Shown here: one piece after another, positions 34,254 through 44,850 of the stretch
How the letters are laid out: every line of letters starts with the position of its first letter
How positions within the stretch are numbered: position 1 is the stretch's first letter
NCBI RefSeq assembly: GCF_000835495.1
Contig: NW_015622542.1
Location: forward strand, 1,572,485-1,636,484
Origin: Cladophialophora immunda
Taxonomy: Eukaryota; Ascomycota; Eurotiomycetes; Chaetothyriales; Herpotrichiellaceae
Direction: 5' to 3'
DNA length: 64,000 nucleotides
Notes under the pieces: generated by a model
Databases searched by the model: none
What the model was told of the DNA's origin: nothing
Seen by the model: the letters and a program-made list of their open reading frames with translations, nothing else
Program-made: the position numbers and the translations under genes

Positions 34254-35273
34254 TCATTGCGCCAACAGGAACTCTGGGCTCTTCAGGTCGACCCAGCCTA
34301 AGTTTGGCTCGCTCTGCTTCCATCCCAGACGTTCCTGCACAATCTTTGAGTAGGTTTTGACCTCGTCGATCGAATATGACAGAAATGATATCTCTTCCTG
34401 CCGATGCACGCCAGTGCATGAGAACATGGCATAAACCGTCCTGCTTTCTCTAGCACCGTCTTTTGTTGTCCCCAGCGGCTTTTCATACGATCCACCTCCG
34501 TGATAAAGACTGCCCAGCATGATGAACGCCTCGCCCATGCGCATCTCTGCGTCGACAACTCCACGGGTTCCGTCGGCACCAAAGTCAGGCATCTCATCGC
34601 CCCATAGATGGCTGCCAGGGACGACTCTTGTGGCACCGTTGGCCTTGATTGTGTCACATGCTGGGACAAACAGTCCTAATAGCATGTCGCGACCCTTTGC
34701 GTACTTGTCGGCATGGCTATGGCGAGCATGGTGGTTCTTGTCGTCGCGGTGAAGACCCTGCGCAGAAGTTCCCGGAGGGATATCAAATGCAATTGAGATT
34801 GAGAGAAGCGGGTGACTGGTTGTCGTAACGGGTTTGTTGCCGTAATAATGGGTCGTCTCAAGTGCCAGAAAATGTTCGCACAAAGCTTGATACAGCGGGT
34901 CGGCAAAGAACTTCTCCCGTACCGTTTCGCTTTTCCCAATGAGTCTGGTTACCGTCCTTGTTTTGCCTTGAAGTGCTGGAAGCTAGTTAGATAGAGAAGA
35001 GTGGTAGTTTTGTATGGTTGAGGAGAACTTGCCTCCTACTTTCACCCCGTTTGCCTGTTGGTCAAGCCACGGCCGTACCTCCCAGTCCGCCTTCTCAAGC
35101 GTGGCTTTGTCGGTAAAGTCCTTGACGATCACACACCCATCTGCTTCCAATGCGTCAATGAATAGGGACAATGGCGCCGATCGTGATAGCTTTCTGACGG
35201 CATGGCTTGAGATATGATCACCCTTGTGGCTGTCGAATGCCACTCGTCGCGCGTGCTGGAGGATTGACGCCAT
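34254..35273 (-). CDS. Phytanoyl-CoA dioxygenase (PhyH) family protein
   Basis: Exons 35273-35033 and 34975-34254 give 320 residues. The Fe(II)/2-oxoglutarate motif HRDD (H156, D158) and the distal SLYHGGGSY fit the PhyH fold, with GATRVVPGSHLWG between them. Splicing uses an AG|GCAAGT donor (GC-AG intron, 57 nt, CTAAC branch 11 nt before the acceptor); a conventional GTAGGA...CTAACTAG alternative keeps frame too but has no usable branch site. Fungal PhyH proteins hydroxylate or rearrange terpenoid, alkaloid and polyketide skeletons or act in lipid oxidation; the substrate is unknown here. It is separated from the 41-57 kb cluster by housekeeping genes and is not obviously linked. Cytosolic, with no signal peptide seen. 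Confidence 0.82.
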
Positions 35274-36177
35274 CAGCTTAGTTCTTGTTCCTCAATAGCG
35301 ATGCTGAGCGAGGAGATGAGAAGTAACGACAATAACCCGCAATGCGGGGGGCACATAGGGTGACGGCCAAGATATAGAAGTATGTCTGGCACTCGCGCCA
35401 AATCGTTTCTCCAGAAACTTACCGCCGTAAGATCTCCCATGATGTAGGACCAGACTCTGTGGCGTCAGATTTTCTGAGCAGACGGGATCGAAGTAAGCTA
35501 GCCTACTCTTCGAGGAAGCAATGGCCTCACGCAATGAATGATTTTCCGCGTTAAAAAATGTAATCGAACCACCAAAAGTCCGGAATGGCCTGGTCCTTAG
35601 CAGGGGGCTGACGACGACTCTTATCGGAAGTGATCATGGTGGACTCCTCCGTTCCCCTTGGCAATGCAGAGCGGGAGCGGAATAGACATGGCTGACAACT
35701 TCCACGGGACCAAACGACATAATACCCTGAGTTTAATGATCAGGATGGGCATAAATGCGTGCATCCACTCGTCATGCCAGTTGCAGCATTCGCCTTGGTG
35801 TCTTGGCTTTATTGTCGCTCGGGTATCTCGGATGATTTCTGTATGTGATAGGATTGTGTGAAAATGAAAACGTACTGCCGTGCTGATCTCCGTCGCCGTC
35901 CGAACCATCAAATATAGACTGATGGGCCAATCCAGAACAAGATCTCTAAAGAGATTCAAAGCTGTGGCATTTGCATTTTGCGTCCGCTCTCAAGGCGTTC
36001 GCTGGATGCCCTTGGCTTTCCATACGTCGTTCGTTGTAGATCGAGACAGCAACTGTGTCTCTCATTCAGCGGCTCGGGGTATAGTTGCATCAACGACAAA
36101 AGGGGCCGAGGCGGTTGGTATCCAAGGATTGCATCTCAATAAGACTCATCATGTTTCAATCTCGGAGGATGATGGGA
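35274..36177. other. Intergenic
   Basis: Upstream of the PhyH gene and downstream of ALG1, both minus strand. Open frames on either strand have no family signal. No repeat or RNA gene is seen. Confidence 0.5.
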
Positions 36178-37639
36178 TCAGTCTGCAAGACCAAAAAGCT
36201 TGCCAGCCACAGGATCCCACTCGGAGCCCCATCGACGTTGACTCTCCTTTATAGCTCCTTGCTTTAACCGTGTGAGTTGTTGTGACCCGGGATCAAACAA
36301 CGCACGAAGAATGTCGGCCAATTCTTCTGAGCTGCCGAAGCCTTTGCCATTGACGTTTTCCGTCACTAGCTCCACCCATGCCGCAAATCTGCTCCAGCCT
36401 GCCACAGGAAGACCAGCACCAAACATATCAACTACCTTCATGGGCAGGTCAACCCCGCTGCTGCTGGTATGTAGGGACACACCGAGATCTGCAGAGCCCA
36501 AGAGAAGAGCGTAGTCCTCGAAGCTAAGCCAATCGGTATAAATGCGCACCATTTCCAGAGCTTGTGCTGACCGCAGCTCTAGAATCTTGTCGAGATAATA
36601 TTGCTTTTGAGGACCTTTACCTGTGATCACAACGACAAGTTCTGGAAGCTGGGGATGAGAAGAGGTGGCGCTGGCAGAGTAGCTACAAAGGGCATCCAGG
36701 AGCAGGCCGAAATCTTCGTCAGCCGTCCAAGAGGTTGAAGACACGAGCAACCTGACCTTTGCCTCTACAATAGCATTGAATTGCTCTCGAATGAGGGGAT
36801 AACGCTGCAAGAAGGCGACTCGCTTTGAAGCTGTAAGAGGCTGGTACAAGTCTGCTGGCCGGTCATGCAGTGTCAAAATGGGAGCAGTGATCTTGTAATC
36901 CGACTTCAGAACCCGAGCCATGGCATCTGTGACAGTAAAATTTGCAGTCGCTGCCCTTGCCAGACTGAGTTCATACAGCTTGGATATCCGGACCAGAGGG
37001 TGGCTTGCGCCGAGCTTCAGAGCCAGAATGGAATACCCAAAATTATGCCAGTCCACGATGAGCCGGGTTCGACGAAAGAAACAGACAATAGTAACAACCA
37101 ATAAGGTAGGTATTGAGGGCGGGTTCTGCAGAGAATTCATTAGCATAAGCCAGGAACAATGAAGCAGGAAAGATATACCTGGACAAGCATCCATTGACAG
37201 GGAGCAGTAGCGTAGCCCAGAGTGTTCCAAAGCGTCCATGTCTGCAGAAGGGCTTTCAGCGGTCCAAATAAAAGAAACAATAGCTTGTTGCGGGTTTGGA
37301 GCCATCGTGGAGCCGGTGTCAACGGAACGATCGTGACACCGGGATGGGCGACCAGGTCGGGCAATGGATCAGTTTCTGGGAGACACAGAATTAGAGCGGT
37401 ACAAGAACTGGCTATCCCGAGCAGCTATATTCCTCACCTCTGTACCCAACAAGCTGGACTCTGCCACCATGGGTCGCGATGCTCAAAGCATGATATTGCA
37501 TCCGCGGACTGCGGCCCAGGTCGCCCAGCACCACGACTTGGACCGAACATTGTTGATCAGCAGCATGCCTCGGAGAAGGCAACAGCAGTAGCAGGATGGT
37601 GACAAGGGTGGAGATGGCCACCAAGACCGTCAGTAGCAT
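36178..37639 (-). CDS. ALG1: Alg1 beta-1,4-mannosyltransferase
   Basis: Exons 37639-37438, 37375-37179 and 37125-36178 give 448 residues. A hydrophobic N-terminal anchor (residues 1-20) is followed by [17 protein letters not shown], the Alg1 signature, then [18 protein letters not shown] and the segment VDWHNFGYS. The GT4-like second domain has [23 protein letters not shown] and the donor-site loop [18 protein letters not shown]. Alg1 adds the first mannose from GDP-mannose onto dolichol-linked chitobiose on the cytosolic face of the ER, an essential step of N-glycan assembly. A GTG with extra residues upstream in frame is less likely to be the start than the ATG at 37639. The gene is divergent from the zinc transporter. 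Confidence 0.93.
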
Positions 37640-38288
37640 CCTCCTGGGAGGTTTCGCTGCTTCTTTCGCTGCTTTCGTCTTGCTCAGAAGCACCGAAAGT
37701 GAAAAGTGAATGACGTCGACCAGTCAGATTGTCCAGGGTGGTCAGATTGATGGAAGTGGTTTAGACTCGAAGGGTGGCACTGTGGGAAGAGGCTTGAGGA
37801 GGCGTGAAGAGGCCAGAAAAAAGGGGCATGGAAGAGGAGATGCGCACCGACTGCCTGCGCCCCCATCAACCAATCATGGGTGCAAGAGAAGTTGCATGCC
37901 GAGATGCGAGATGCAAAAAGTGCATTGGACGGGATGCGCCTCTCCACCCCTTGTGAGTTTGTTACCCCTTGAAATATGCTGCTCCTGCTGCCACCGCTGT
38001 TGCTATTGCTGCCCACTGACATCGTTGGCCAGGGGCAGCAGACTAGACAAGAAATGTATACCCAGCTATCCTTGTAATCTCTTTCCCCAGACCAATTCTC
38101 TCCTCCCCCCGCCTGCGCCTATCGAGAAATCAAAGCCAGCTTAGTCGCGTCAACGGCCCTCTGCTCAGAAGATAGCAACATCTGTAGCACCACCTCTTTC
38201 GAGTCTTTCCTGTGGTAGCTACAGTGAAGGTGGATGTTGAGCTTACACCAAAGTGTCCCCTCGACCTTCAGCACCATCTGAAAGGACC
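37640..38288. other. Divergent promoter region
   Basis: Between ALG1 (minus) and the zinc transporter (plus). A CCAAT box occurs near 37870. I see no gene. An upstream untranslated exon of the transporter cannot be excluded. Confidence 0.45.
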
Positions 38289-39941
38289 ATGAGCGCCACC
38301 TTCACCCTGCCTATTGCAACTGCCGACAACTGCAAGCATGGGCATCCTCATGGTCCTTCCCACTCGCACTCGCACTCCCACTCTCCTCTACATTCGAATT
38401 CGAGCTTGAACACACGCTCCCATCAACGAAGTCGGACGGGAAGCCGCCTCACAGCGCCCTTTCCCTTGACACGGATTCCCTCCGAATCCATCATTGAGCA
38501 GAATGAGGCTGCCATGAACGTCAACCGCTTACCTCCTGTGAACACCCATTTTCACGAACATCGACATGTCAGCCCTGCTCCGTCCGAAGACTCTTCAGGT
38601 ACACAGTTTCTGCCAAAGAGAAGGGATACAGAGAAGACCGCATACTCGTCGCCGGGCGCAACCAGGCGGCCGACATTCAACAGGAATTTCTCTAAACCCA
38701 CCCAGTTTTTGCTGCACTCGACCGAGAGCTACTCATTACTACATGGGATTCTGGAAGATGACGAGTCCCGGCGGATATTTTATTTCATGATATTGAACCT
38801 CTGCTTTATGTTGGTCCAGTCAACATATGGCATACTCACGGGTTCTTTGGGCCTGATCAGTGACAGCATCCATATGTTCTTCGACTGTGTGGCCCTGCTG
38901 GTCGGGGTGTGCGCTGCGGTCATGAGCAAATGGCCTCCCAGTCTCAAGTTTCCGTACGGGTACGGGAAGATTGACACCCTGGCAGGGTTGGGTAACGGCA
39001 TTTTCTTGATGCTCATCAGCATCGAGATTGTGTATGAAGCGATTGAACGATTGTTTTCTGGTGCCGATGTCAGTCGAACTGCGGAGCTCCTAGTGGTCAG
39101 CACCATCGGTTTGTTTGTGAACCTGGTCGGCATTTTTGCATTTCATGGCGCTCACGATCACGGACATGGGCATGGCCATGATCATGGGAGTCACAGCCAT
39201 GGTCATGCCCATCATGACCATGATCACGATCATGAGGGCAAACATGATCACAGCCACCACGAAATGGTCGAAGCTCCCATGACCGCTTCGGCTTCACCCA
39301 TGAAAAACAAACAGGGCGCAGCAAGCGACCATCACCATGGCGGAGAGAACATGCAAGGCATATATCTTCACATCATGGCCGACGCCCTTGGCTCTCTGGC
39401 GGTCGTGGGATCGACCCTTCTTGTCCGCTGGACCGGATGGAGTGGGTTTGATCCCCTTGCGTCATGTATCATTGCCGTTCTTATCTTTGCGTCCACCATC
39501 CCTCTGGTCACCACGACGACGAAGACCCTCCTCTTGTCACTCAACTCCGACATTGAATACAACCTTCGAGACATTCTCAGTGGTGTGGCCGAGATTCGCG
39601 GCGTGGTAGGCTACACGGTACCGAAATTCTGGCTCGAAGATATCAAGAAGGAACCCGGTCATCACCATCATGGCCATGCCCATACATCTGACGACCACTC
39701 GCATTCTCACTCTCACTCTCATAAAGACAGTGACGGCAAGAAGTGTGACGGCGAAAATTCCGATCCCACGGTCTTGGGTGTGATCCACATCATCGCCTCG
39801 CAGAATGCAGATCTAGAAGACGTCAGGGAGCGAGTCTCGATGTATTTGCGGCAGCGGAAAATGGATGTCGTGGTACAGGTGGAGAGGGACGGCGAGCAAC
39901 GATGCTGGTGCGGCGGAGGACAGAAGAGTCCAAAAGCGTGA
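38289..39941 (+). CDS. Cation diffusion facilitator, Msc2-type zinc transporter
   Basis: Intronless, 550 residues from the ATG at 38289 (an in-frame GTG 12 codons earlier is not a likely start). The N-terminal 130 residues are disordered and His-rich. Transmembrane segments follow, with the metal-site pairs HMFFD (in DSIHMFFDCVALLVG) and HIMADALGS, the HxxxD motifs of zinc CDF proteins. Two more His-rich loops flank the second pair: alternating His/Asp/Gly around residues 290-330 and a shorter His/Ser loop near 465-490. The whole matches the Msc2/Cis4 branch, which moves zinc into the ER and Golgi with a partner protein. It is shorter than yeast Msc2 and lacks that protein's extra N-terminal membrane helices. 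Confidence 0.87.
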   Translation: MSATFTLPIATADNCKHGHPHGPSHSHSHSHSPLHSNSSLNTRSHQRSRTGSRLTAPFPLTRIPSESIIEQNEAAMNVNRLPPVNTHFHEHRHVSPAPSEDSSGTQFLPKRRDTEKTAYSSPGATRRPTFNRNFSKPTQFLLHSTESYSLLHGILEDDESRRIFYFMILNLCFMLVQSTYGILTGSLGLISDSIHMFFDCVALLVGVCAAVMSKWPPSLKFPYGYGKIDTLAGLGNGIFLMLISIEIVYEAIERLFSGADVSRTAELLVVSTIGLFVNLVGIFAFHGAHDHGHGHGHDHGSHSHGHAHHDHDHDHEGKHDHSHHEMVEAPMTASASPMKNKQGAASDHHHGGENMQGIYLHIMADALGSLAVVGSTLLVRWTGWSGFDPLASCIIAVLIFASTIPLVTTTTKTLLLSLNSDIEYNLRDILSGVAEIRGVVGYTVPKFWLEDIKKEPGHHHHGHAHTSDDHSHSHSHSHKDSDGKKCDGENSDPTVLGVIHIIASQNADLEDVRERVSMYLRQRKMDVVVQVERDGEQRCWCGGGQKSPKA

Positions 39942-41015
39942 GCCTTAGGGCCTCATTGCCGGATTTTGATGTGTTTAATGATAATAGTTCACGAACACAG
40001 ATTGATGGGCCAACCTGGGAATTGTAGGACCACGAATAGGTATCGGGCTGCCGAAAGCTGCTATTGTTTCCGACAAACGCCCAATCCACGTATACGAGCT
40101 TTTGATTTGCTTGACGATACCAGCGTTAAGTCTCTTGCTGGAATAGTTAACGAGTCCATAACATTGTGGCATCGGTGGCTGGAGGTACGATGCGTGAACT
40201 GAAATGTGTGAGGGAGTAACAAGAGGCTGTTGTTGGGAGACTGACAGATTATGAACTTACAGCTGGATACCTAGGTAACTGAGACAATGAAGATGAAATT
40301 GAATGCTTCGCCGATAAACTGCTCAGAAAACGTCCTAAGCAAGCTGTGAATGTTCAACAAGTACAAGCTTAGAAACCGGGATCTACCAGAGTCCAATCTA
40401 GTTTGACTACTTCGCCAGAGAGTAAGGCATCTGACAATAGCTCGCATGGTTGGTAATGAAAGGAACGGGACCTGCGTGTCTTGATACAATCGTGAAGAGT
40501 GCCGCCATCTCGCCTCATGCTTGGAAGGATTCACAAAACTTATCTGAGAGTTAGTGACTTGTTCTATCATGCCAGCTAAATGGGCTCCTCGGTTGTATAT
40601 CCCCAATAGTACAATCTAGGTATAGAAGGCGCAAGGTCCGAGTAGTCACGTATCTGAAGCTGTGATACTTGGCTTCTGTATTGTGCCTGGGGAACAACTC
40701 CTGATAATAGTGGCTGTTGACCTCGAGGAGTAGAAATGGTACGGACTGGTCGAACTCACCGCTTTCTTCCAAGTTGAATGGAACGTTGTCACGACAAGCC
40801 GGTGCTGCAACTATAACTCCCATCCCCGAGGCTGTCTGCTTCACGCAGCCGGAAGCGTAAACGAAGCTGTCTTTAAGAGTTGAATCCTCCTCTGGATCGC
40901 TCCCCAGACGCAGAGATAGTGATCAAAGTCCGTGGAATGGAGATTGGTCGACTGAGAAGCGCACACTCTTTGCAAGATACTGGGTAGGACTCTCCGACTG
41001 TCGGCCGGCATCTCA
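39942..41015. other. Intergenic, coding-like scraps
   Basis: On the minus strand, around 41080-40760, two overlapping frames read in a protein-like way (one contains YASGCVKQTASGMGVIV), but neither has a start, end or family match. The region may hold a relic or the 3' tail of the aldolase gene. Nothing firm is seen. Confidence 0.35.
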
Positions 41016-41834
41016 TCAATGATTGCTATAATGCTTGGGCCACCGTTTGATCGCCTCCTTGAATCCCATTCCACCCTTGACATCCTCCAACAATCCGTCG
41101 TCCGCCTCTTTATGCACGGGCAGGAGCGCCACGACCTCGTTCAACCTGGCCCGCGGAATCACACAACAGACCATCTCCGCCTCGTCCGCCACCAGCACGT
41201 CTCCGGCCTCGACGACCACATCCCCGATCTTGATCGGCACGTCCACCGCCCACGGCTTCCCCTGCAGACTCGTGCCGGGGCTCGAGAGCGCCTTGGACCA
41301 GCATTGGAAGGTCCCGTCCTGGCACAGCTCGCCGCAGCCCACGACGTCCCGCGACCGGCCGTCGATGAAGCAGCCCCGGACGCCCCGCACTTTGTAGCGC
41401 GTGGCCACGATGTCCCCCAGCAGAGCGGCGATCTGGTGCGCGGGCTGCTGCATGAGGACCACGGAGCCGGCGGGGGCGATGTCGGAGAAGTGTTTATCGT
41501 GCGGGATGTTGGACTCGGGCGGTACGATCAGGCCGTCGTACTGCGCGCCTGGCGTGTGGGCGTTGTCGACAAAGAGCACCGTGCTGATGGGCGCCACGAG
41601 GCGGACGCGGGAGCCATTGCGCGCGGGGATGGGCGAGATGTCGCGCAGAAAGCCCGCCGAGGGGACGTGGAGTTTCAGCAGCGCGTCGGACACGTCGCAG
41701 GGCGAGTAGGACCGAGCGATCTCGGCGCAGATGGACGAGATGTCGAGATCGTGAGACATAGTTCTTGAAAGCAACTGCTGGGGAAATACAAGAAGATTGT
41801 CTTCTTCACGGCGCAGGCGTGGCAGGTTCTCCAT
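41016..41834 (-). CDS. RraA-like / 4-hydroxy-4-methyl-2-oxoglutarate aldolase family protein
   Basis: Intronless, 272 residues from 41834 or 247 from an internal ATG at 41759, which is nearer the usual family start. The diagnostic region is VRGCFIDGRSRDV, with the Arg-Asp pair that binds substrate and divalent metal in HMG aldolases. Upstream it has FVDNAHTPGAQYDGL and downstream KPWAVDVPIKIGDVVVEAGD. The fold also includes RraA, a regulator of RNase E in bacteria; fungal members are taken to be class II aldolases that cleave 4-hydroxy-2-oxoacids or oxaloacetate, releasing pyruvate. It starts the 41-57 kb cluster and could act on a sugar-acid-derived 2-keto acid there, but that is inference. 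The coding region is notably GC-rich. Confidence 0.85.
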   Translation of the reverse strand: MENLPRLRREEDNLLVFPQQLLSRTMSHDLDISSICAEIARSYSPCDVSDALLKLHVPSAGFLRDISPIPARNGSRVRLVAPISTVLFVDNAHTPGAQYDGLIVPPESNIPHDKHFSDIAPAGSVVLMQQPAHQIAALLGDIVATRYKVRGVRGCFIDGRSRDVVGCGELCQDGTFQCWSKALSSPGTSLQGKPWAVDVPIKIGDVVVEAGDVLVADEAEMVCCVIPRARLNEVVALLPVHKEADDGLLEDVKGGMGFKEAIKRWPKHYSNH

Positions 41835-42258
41835 GTTTGTTCTATCCCAGAGGTTTGTTTCCCCGCATCGGCTCAGGAACCACGACCCTCGGCACCACTA
41901 AGCAGAAGATGGACGAATCAAAGGATCCTGGTTGGTGTGGGGAGCAAAGATGTACCGGCATTCTAACACCGTCGTGGATTTTCACATGGCATCATTGGGG
42001 TATCAGAAGTTTGTAGGACATGCTACTTGGCCAGTGGGCGGGTTGGACAAAGGGGGAGAAAAGCATGCTAGCCTTGGGGAATGAAGATGAACACCTGGTA
42101 GCTTCGTAGCGTCTCGTAGCCACGTTTGGAGTCAATAGCCTACGTGACTATGGAGACGATCACGGCAGAAATGGGGATCCTGGCTAGTGTGGACTCTCGA
42201 TATTGCTACCCCAATTGAATAAGGCGGACATCTATCCGCACGACGTCCGGAATAAAGG
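41835..42258. other. Promoter of the aldolase gene / 3' end of P450 gene
   Basis: Both flanking genes are on the minus strand. No coding signal or repeat is seen. Confidence 0.5.
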
Positions 42259-44087
42259 TCATGCTGCATGCACTAGGATCCTGACTCCATTACTATCTGG
42301 CCGATACAACGGAGTTACTCCGTCGCCGATGATCTCGAGGTCCTTGTAGCTCGTATCGTACAGCTCCAGGAATCCCTGGTCGTCGGGAAAGCGGACCTCG
42401 CGGCTCCCGTACTGTCTAAATACGGCCGCCACGGTGAGATACAGCTCGGCGTAGGCCAGGTTGATGCCGACGCAGGCGCGGGTACCGCGCGAGAAGGGGA
42501 CAAGATATCTGTCGAGGGTAGGGTCGTCGATCCATCGTTGCGGCCGGAACGCCATGGGCTCGTCGAAATACGTCGGTGAGTGGTGGATGAGCAGGCCGGT
42601 CATGGAGAGGGGGATGCCCGGACGGAGGGTATATGTCTTGTCCCGGGCGGCGAGTTTCTTCTTGCCGTCCGGGAGCGTGGCGCGGTAGAAGAGGGTCTCG
42701 TCAGGGGCGATGCGCTGCAGGCGGGTGCTGATGCCGCTGCTGAGACGGAGGCCTTCTTTGATAACGGCCGTGAGGTAGGGGAGTTGCTCTAGCTTCGCCA
42801 TGTCCGGGAGCGCTACCGGGTCGAGCATGGCATCTGTCAGCTCATCCTTGAGAGCCTTGAGTTCGCCGGGCTGTCGAAGCAGATGGTACGTGATCTCCGA
42901 GAGCGCCGCGGCGGTTGTCAGTGTGCCAGCAATCACCACGACCTGCCCGTCCTGCCAAAGGCGATCGGGCGACTTCTCATTCTCGGGCAAATCGCCCTGT
43001 AGGATGGCATGGAAGATGGTGGTTTGCGAGCCGTACTTATTCTGGGCATCGCCGCGATGTGAATAGATCTCGGAGACGTGGCGGATGATATCCTATTAGG
43101 TTGTTCATTAGCATCCTCGGTGGGCATTTGACACGGAAGGGACGACACGGTCTGGGCTTTCTGGGAAATCCATACCTTGTTGAGATTGATATAGCTTGCC
43201 ATAACGGGATTCAAAGCAATCTGCACCGAGTCGGGAAGTATTTTCATCAGGGTCAACACCCACGGCATCTGTTTGACAAAATGACCCAGCTTGGCCCCGG
43301 CCTCACCGGCCTCTTTGAAGCTGGGGTCGAAGTCGGGGGCCAACAGGCGATTGTCACTGCGCCCAAATGCATACTCCATGACGACGTCTGCGCCGCCTCG
43401 TTCGTTAGCCACGGTTCTAGCACTGAGCGGCACGGACCGACCAACCGTTCGTGAGGGCGGCATAAGCCAGTGACACCGTCATGGGATCCCCAGACTCGCG
43501 AAATTGGCGGAACCGAGCCAGCAGATTGTCCAGACGAGACTCGATGCGAGGCTGGAGGATGCGCACCTTGGCCTTGGAGAAGTAGGGGTTCAACGCCGCC
43601 CTGCGCATGCGGTGGAGATTGTGGTCTGGTGTACCAAATGCCGACTGCGGCAGGCCGCTCTGGTTTGTGAAAAAGGTCCATTTGTTCCGCTTGTGCGTCG
43701 ATCCCGCGTACACTTGGTCGTAGAAGTCCGGGTCCTGGATATGGACTTCCTCGGGGTTGATACGCACGATTGGGCCGTATTGCTCGTGCATGGCTCGGAT
43801 CTTCCAGATATATTGGCCGCCGAGGACGACATCGTAGTAGAACTCGTACCTACGTGGTGAGTCGGCTTGAGAGACTGGGGACTAATAATGGAACGACTGG
43901 AATGTCTGTGAACACTGGTCTCTTACCAGTACGTGAGCTTGGCCAGTGTCGGTCCAGGGATGTCCGCTGCAGGGCAGAGATACAGGCGCCAGGTCGCCAG
44001 GGCAAAGAGATATGTCGCTGCCAGGACGGGTCCAAACACGTACACCAATTCAGCAGGGGAGGCACTCGGGCCTTGAAGCCAGGCCAT
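42259..44087 (-). CDS. Cytochrome P450 monooxygenase (first of two)
   Basis: Exons 44087-43927, 43849-43446, 43387-43176 and 43092-42259 give 536 residues. The N-terminus has a hydrophobic anchor (about 14-32) and the proline-type start DIPGPTLAKLTYW. The I-helix reads VVVIAGTLTTAAAL, the ExxR pair is in KEGLR, and the heme-binding loop FSRGTRACVG has the ligand at about C466. Membrane-bound fungal P450s of this kind, such as trichodiene oxygenase-like enzymes, oxidise terpenoid or polyketide skeletons in the ER with NADPH-P450 reductase. Its substrate is unknown. It is divergent from the LaeA-like methyltransferase gene across 763 bp, so the two are likely co-regulated. Donor sites of the second intron (GTTGGT) are weak. 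Confidence 0.9.
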
Positions 44088-44850
44088 GGCACCTGTCTCT
44101 GGTTGCACTGTGAACAAATGGTTTAGCCTGCTGATCGTTGTTTTGCGAGATTAATCTTGCCGCTGGGCCATGGCCGTAAATGTACCTACTCAAGACAGAT
44201 AAGCTGCCATCGCTTGAGGGGGGGAACGGAGAAATGCAGGGCGGTGAGGAGGGGAGAGCCAGACACGTGGTCGGCAGTCTATATGCATGCAAGTATACAA
44301 GTCGGGAACGGAAGAAAGACGCAGCTGGCCGCAAATGGGTCTGTGCTAAGACAGATAGGAATTGCCCGCTGGCAGACTTATCACTCTCCCCGGGCTAGTA
44401 AGCCACTAAAAGTCGTCCAAGAAGCTCCGCTGCAGCTGCTAGGCTTCTTCAGCTTAAGCCAGGTTCTACTTGGCTAATAAACGTCCGTTAACCAAGCCCA
44501 CTGCGGGCGCTAGGCTTCCTCCGCAAGCCCAGATAGTTAACTTTCATCCAACGAGCATTGGCTATCGGTGCGCTCAGGCGACTTCCAGACGCACGTCGTG
44601 TCCGCTCTCCCCAGTCCAACCAGTCACATACCTACTTGTACGTGAACAGGTGAGGCGCGTTGAACCACCCAGTCTTTGTATTTGGTGCTTCTGATCCCCT
44701 CCACACTAGCTAAGACCTCGCGAACAGCACCAACGTCGGTATCTCGTAAAGTCGGCAATTCTTCCTTCAAGCGCTATCCATTTGGAGGCTTCTTGTGATG
44801 TGTTTGACCTGCACTTACGCTCAGGATCAGAATCTGGCGAGCTCGCACCC
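44088..44850. other. Divergent promoter with a short imperfect repeat
   Basis: Between a P450 gene (minus) and the methyltransferase gene (plus). Two similar stretches, about 44436-44459 and 44510-44531, share CTAGGCTTC followed by TC and GC, and small inverted copies (AAGAAGC / GCTTCTT) flank the first. These could be regulator sites or chance; I saw no longer repeat. Confidence 0.4.

Noticed and set aside
34987..35041. Conventional GT-AG splice for the PhyH gene
   Set aside because: Donor GTAGGA is weak and the branch-like CTAAC would overlap the acceptor; the GC-AG alternative fits better, though it is not proven.
35292..35534. Minus-strand frame upstream of the PhyH gene
   Set aside because: Short and without recognisable residues; it does not splice in frame to the PhyH start.
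41019..41768. Plus-strand frame of 249 codons opposite the RraA-like gene
   Set aside because: It is the antisense of a GC-rich gene with clear family motifs, and its composition is skewed to Ala, Gly and Asp.
43253..43681. Minus-strand alternative frame inside the first P450 gene
   Set aside because: Only the spliced frame with the intron at 43445-43388 keeps P450 segments; the alternative is a shadow.
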